Assembly: GCA_041287865.1 (NCBI GenBank)
Contig: JBGGMV010000008.1
Location: forward strand, 1 to 64,000
Direction of reading: 5' to 3'
Source: JAPWJZ01 sp041287865
GTDB taxonomy: Bacteria; Pseudomonadota; Alphaproteobacteria; Micavibrionales; UBA2020
DNA: 64,000 nucleotides
The notes under the pieces were generated by a model. The model worked only from the letters and a program-made list of their open reading frames with translations, was not told the origin of the DNA and ran no database searches. Both the position numbers and the translations under genes were made by a program. This document shows, one piece after another, positions 60,968-64,000 of this stretch. The stretch's first letter is position 1. Every line of letters begins with the position of its first letter.

Positions 60968-62221
60968 ATGCATTCCTGCGGCATAGATTTCGGCACGTCG
61001 AATTCGGCGATCGCTGTTGGTACAAGCGACGGCGCAAGACTGCTGCCCGTCGAGAGCGGCAGCGAGACCATGCCCTCCGCCATCTTCTATCCCGCCTCAT
61101 CCTCTCCGCCCGCCTTTGGCCGCGCCGCACAGAAACTTTTCTTCGAGGGCGAGGAAGGCCGCTTTATGCGGAGCCTGAAACGCATTTTAGGTACGGCCCT
61201 GATGGGCCAGGGCACCGTCGTCAACGGCAAGCTCCGCCCCTTCGACGGGTTGATCGGCAATTTTATCTCGCACGTGAAGAAAGTGGCGGAGGCGCAGCTT
61301 AACCACGGCCTGACCCATGCCGTCATGGGCCGCCCTGTGCACTTCATCGACGGCGACGCCGAAGCCGACGCGCGGGCGGAGGAAGAATTGCGCCGCATCG
61401 CTACGGCGGCCGGCTTCACCGGCGTCGCCTTCCAGTTCGAACCCGTCGCGGCGGCCTTCGCGCATGAAGCGCGGGTTACGGGCGAAAAACGCGCGCTGGT
61501 GGCCGATATCGGCGGCGGGACGAGCGATTTTACCGTTATTAAAGTTTCGAAAAGCTATATCACCCGTGCCGACCGCGCACAGGATATATTGGGCCATTCG
61601 GGCGTACGGCTCGGCGGCAACGATTTCGACAAGGCGCTCAGCCTTGGCAGCTTTATGCCCGCGCTGGGATACCAGACGACATATGGCGAGAAGCATTTCA
61701 CCACCCCGCTCTCCCCTTTCCACGATATGTCGGAATGGTCGAAGGTGAACTTTTTGTATACGCCGAAAACCAAGAAGGACATGCGCGATATCCTGCAGGA
61801 ATCGCATTCGCCCAAACGCTTCGTGCGTTTCGTGCATGTGCTGGAACATGAACTCGGCCACCGCCTGCTGGCCGAGGTTGAATCGGCCAAGATCGAGCTG
61901 ACCAGCCATACCGCCGTCACCGCGCCGCTGGAATTCGTCGACAAAGGATTACTTGTAAACATCGCCCGCGAAAATTTCGATGACGCAATCAGGGGCCACG
62001 TGACGCGCATCGGCGACGCCATCACCGAATGTCTCAACCGCGCCGGATGCCGCGAAGACAGCATCGAAATCGTGATTTTAACCGGCGGCCCCACCGAAAC
62101 GCCCTTGCTGAAACAAGCGATCTGCAAACGCTTCCCCAAGGCGACGCTGTCGGAGGACAACAAGCTCTCCTCCGTCGCGCTGGGGCTTGGGTATGACAGC
62201 GTCAGGAAGTTCGGCTCATGA
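60968..62221 (+). CDS. YegD-like Hsp70-family protein
   Basis: 417 residues: only the Hsp70 ATPase domain is evident, without a DnaK-type peptide-binding half. Phosphate-1 is GIDFGTSNSAIAV (5-17), phosphate-2 LVADIGGGTSDFTVI (about 178-192), and adenosine binding VILTGGPTETPLL near the C-terminus. FEPVAAAFAHEA and GGNDFDKALS are typical of the YegD branch. Function is unclear. Divergent to the ankyrin 9-8-7 operon. Overlaps the next gene by 4 bp (ATGA). Confidence 0.9.
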   Translation: MHSCGIDFGTSNSAIAVGTSDGARLLPVESGSETMPSAIFYPASSSPPAFGRAAQKLFFEGEEGRFMRSLKRILGTALMGQGTVVNGKLRPFDGLIGNFISHVKKVAEAQLNHGLTHAVMGRPVHFIDGDAEADARAEEELRRIATAAGFTGVAFQFEPVAAAFAHEARVTGEKRALVADIGGGTSDFTVIKVSKSYITRADRAQDILGHSGVRLGGNDFDKALSLGSFMPALGYQTTYGEKHFTTPLSPFHDMSEWSKVNFLYTPKTKKDMRDILQESHSPKRFVRFVHVLEHELGHRLLAEVESAKIELTSHTAVTAPLEFVDKGLLVNIARENFDDAIRGHVTRIGDAITECLNRAGCREDSIEIVILTGGPTETPLLKQAICKRFPKATLSEDNKLSSVALGLGYDSVRKFGS

Positions 62222-62646
62222 GATTAGCAACCGCCGTCATCATCGCCTGCACCCTGGCCCTGGCAGTGCTGGTGGCGGTGAAGTATAACGCCTTTGTCAG
62301 CGGCTCTCCGGATGCGCGCGCGATTATTGCGGTGACCGATTTGAACCCGTTTATCCAGAACGACGACGAGATTATCGGCGAATGGTCGCGGAAGAACGAG
62401 CATCTTGCCCTCTTTGCCGACAGGACCTTCACCTACGGGATTGACGGCAAGGTAAACAAGGGAAGCTGGATACGCCGCGATTGCGATCTTCTTCTCTACA
62501 TTGGCACTTATTCGACGGCCATGCGATTTGCAAAAAAAGACCGCCGGCAGTTTCTTTTGATGCCGGCCATCGATTTCAGCGAAGCTGAAGGCGATGAACA
62601 CATCGCCACCGCAATCATTTCCGCGTTTCAGAAACGAGAGCGATAA
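62218..62646 (+). CDS. Exported or anchored hypothetical protein
   Basis: 142 residues. An N-terminal hydrophobic segment (LATAVIIACTLALAVLVAV) serves as anchor or signal. The rest is a small beta-rich domain (IIGEWSRKNEHLALFADRTF, then KGSWIRRDCDLLLYIG) resembling lipocalin-type repeats in outline only. No family recognised. Translationally coupled to the Hsp70-like gene. Confidence 0.78.
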   Translation: MRLATAVIIACTLALAVLVAVKYNAFVSGSPDARAIIAVTDLNPFIQNDDEIIGEWSRKNEHLALFADRTFTYGIDGKVNKGSWIRRDCDLLLYIGTYSTAMRFAKKDRRQFLLMPAIDFSEAEGDEHIATAIISAFQKRER

Positions 62647-62788
62647 TCAAATCCGCCCCTTTTAATCGAGCCTGAATTTGCTCAATCTAATTGATTAATA
62701 TGGTTTTATTAGCGGTTTGGTAATATTTCTCATATATAATTTATAAAACATTGATGAAACATTGATATAGGGGGGCTGCGTCAGGATC

Positions 62789-63289
62789 GTGTTTTCAAAA
62801 CCGAAAAAACTTCCCGAAGACATGACTGACGCGGAGATGCACACGCGCCTGACGGCGATGAAAGACCGCATCAAGTGGATCAACAAATACGTGCCGCGCA
62901 TCGCGGCGGCTGTCGGCGGCAGCGGCGCGGTTCTGGCCGCGGCGGGATGGCTGTTTCTGGGCGCCATCACCGGGCCCGCGGCGCCGGGAATATTCCTGAG
63001 CGTGACCGTCGGCGGCGCGGCGATAGGACTGGCGTTCGGCGGCGCCGCGAAAAGCTCCTGCGAAAACGAAATCTGGATGCTCTCGGAAGAAAACAAGGAC
63101 CGGCTGGCGCGCGCCGAAATAGCCGCCGCCCGTGCGAAAGTGAAGAACACCCCCGCGCCAAAAAGCACGCTGGATTTAAGGGCCGAATTCGACGCCGCTA
63201 TCTCCGAAATGGACAAGGGCACCCAGCGCGCGATCGCCGTCAGCCGGCCCCTGAAAATCGGGGCAAAGCGGCCCGACGCGTCAGCGTAA
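62789..63289 (+). CDS. Two-helix membrane protein with charged tail
   Basis: 166 residues from GTG. Two glycine/alanine-rich transmembrane segments at about 38-58 and 65-85 (GGSGAVLAAAGWLFLGAI; IFLSVTVGGAAIGLAFGG) form a hairpin. The soluble C-terminus is charged and ends SRPLKIGAKRPDA, which resembles the basic-hydrophobic tail of the ankyrin proteins. The start is uncertain: AGGA lies only 3 nt before GTG. The 140 bp upstream are AT-rich with a duplicated ACATTGAT. Function unknown. Confidence 0.72.
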   Translation: MFSKPKKLPEDMTDAEMHTRLTAMKDRIKWINKYVPRIAAAVGGSGAVLAAAGWLFLGAITGPAAPGIFLSVTVGGAAIGLAFGGAAKSSCENEIWMLSEENKDRLARAEIAAARAKVKNTPAPKSTLDLRAEFDAAISEMDKGTQRAIAVSRPLKIGAKRPDASA

Positions 63290-63290
63290 A

Positions 63291-63620
63291 TCAAGGCAGC
63301 GCAGTTTTTTTCGCTCCGCGCAGGATGGCGTCGAATTGCCTGTCGGTCAGCATGCGGTACGCGCCGCCATAGACCCCCATCCTGTCCGCCGCGCCCGAAC
63401 TTTCGAGCAGGTTGTTCCATTGCCGGCGCGTATAGCCCTTGTCCGAAAACGCATCGAAAAGCGCATCGGCCCGCGCCCGCCGCGTTTCCATGCTTTTCTT
63501 CCGCGCGGCCGTGAACGGCTTTTCTTCCCTTATCCATTTCGCCGCCGTGCGGTTGAAATGATCGGCGAGCCTGTTCATATCGCCCGAGAAGTGGTTTCTG
63601 TCTTCTGCTGTTAACCTCAT
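63291..63620 (-). CDS. Hypothetical helical basic protein
   Basis: 109 residues, ATG preceded by AGGAGAC. Predicted helical and basic (LADHFNRTAAKWIREEKPFT; RKKSMETRRARADALFDAF), no signal peptide. No family recognised. It follows the ankyrin gene 10 on the same strand after 25 bp, so it is probably in the same unit. Confidence 0.72.
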   Translation of the reverse strand: MRLTAEDRNHFSGDMNRLADHFNRTAAKWIREEKPFTAARKKSMETRRARADALFDAFSDKGYTRRQWNNLLESSGAADRMGVYGGAYRMLTDRQFDAILRGAKKTALP

Positions 63621-63645
63621 TTTAGTCTCCTGTCCGTTGATGCAA

Positions 63646-64000
63646 TCAGGGCGCGGGGCGCGCGCCTGTTTTGAGCGTAATGGGTTTAGGCACCTGCAAA
63701 TCGTCCTGCAGGGCGGCGGCGGGCGGCGTGTCCCGCACCGCGCCGAATTCATCGCACAGCTTTCCCAGCACCTTGTCGCGCTTTTCGGGGGGCAGCGCGT
63801 GCAAGTCATGGATCATCTTTTCCTGCAGGAGCTGCGCGGGGTCGGGCGGCGGCGCGCCCTTGCGCCTCGCCTCTTCCGCGCGGATGATCTTGATAATCTC
63901 GATGTTGTTCCATGTCTCGGCCATCTTCAGCGCATCGCTGTACGAGAAATCGACGCCGTGATCGCAGAGCAGTTTGGCGGCCTCGGGCAGGTTGTAGCCT
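63646..64000 (-). CDS. Ankyrin-repeat protein 10 (partial, cut by window end)
   Basis: The frame is open through the last base, so only the C-terminal 117 residues are visible. It contains an ankyrin-type helix pair (NLPEAAKLLCDHGVDFSYSD) and a helical tail, then DDLQVPKPITLKTGARPAP, the same terminal motif as other ankyrin proteins. The ATG at 63924 is internal and should not be taken as the start. Confidence 0.8.
   Translation of the reverse strand, partial: GYNLPEAAKLLCDHGVDFSYSDALKMAETWNNIEIIKIIRAEEARRKGAPPPDPAQLLQEKMIHDLHALPPEKRDKVLGKLCDEFGAVRDTPPAAALQDDLQVPKPITLKTGARPAP

Overview
The window looks like a piece of an alphaproteobacterial chromosome with high GC. The evidence is the gene order priA / transaldolase-type aldolase / DUF484 / xerC, an AspRS, DnaX, YbaB and TypA of ordinary bacterial type, and a fold-III ornithine decarboxylase grouped with a deoxyhypusine-synthase-like protein and agmatinase. 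I cannot name the genus; a free-living or predatory lineage (Micavibrio-like) is only a guess. Housekeeping genes alternate with expanded families of unusual proteins.

Layout. 1-5 kb: aspS, a PH-domain membrane protein, a Sel1-repeat protein and RNase D. 5-9 kb: a structured non-coding stretch, two small unknown genes, an AT-rich orphan gene enclosed by a perfect 57-bp inverted repeat, a Ppx/GppA phosphatase and a SixA-type phosphatase. 9-17 kb: a 51-codon membrane ORF, priA, an Fsa/TalC-type aldolase, DUF484, xerC, an ankyrin protein, two SNase-type nucleases, exonuclease III and another ankyrin protein. 17-24.3 kb: ybaB and dnaX, usually adjacent, are here separated by four tandem ankyrin genes and a BIME-like repeat. 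24.4-32.5 kb: a 1572-residue RTX-type repeat protein, a PuuA/PuuB-like pair and tRNA-Thr(CGT). 32.5-39.4 kb: a TPR-methyltransferase fusion, a solo type II secretion F-domain protein, a periplasmic YtkA-like protein, a 53-residue protein with four GSC motifs, a rhodanese and a small HD hydrolase.

39.4-53.8 kb is the most unusual part. Seven paralogous proteins (440-920 residues), on both sides of typA, share an HExxH motif (HE[GS]WH or HEFFH) followed by E-x-x-[AS]-D-[VIT]-[GA]-A, the zinc-ligand pattern of gluzincin metallopeptidases. They also share a DPA-x-FDAA-x-ALG segment and a C-terminal N-x2-RGV-x-I segment. Three of the transcription units start behind an almost identical AT-rich promoter-like box.

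53.9-58.2 kb is a polyamine cluster (ornithine decarboxylase, DHS-like protein, secreted protein, agmatinase). 58.2-64 kb holds three tandem ankyrin genes, a divergent YegD-like Hsp70 and small unknown genes, and a further ankyrin gene is cut by the window end.

The window encodes ten ankyrin proteins. Many of them, and three of the HExxH proteins, carry a short F-N-[ADN]-like motif near the N-terminus (in a C-terminal tail in one case). Many ankyrin proteins also end in a basic-hydrophobic tail of the type [KRP]-[LI]-x-[LFI]-[KR]-x-x-P. Together with the shared promoters this suggests one co-regulated, co-sorted protein network (inference), possibly surface or secreted effectors. I think this is the candidate undescribed system.
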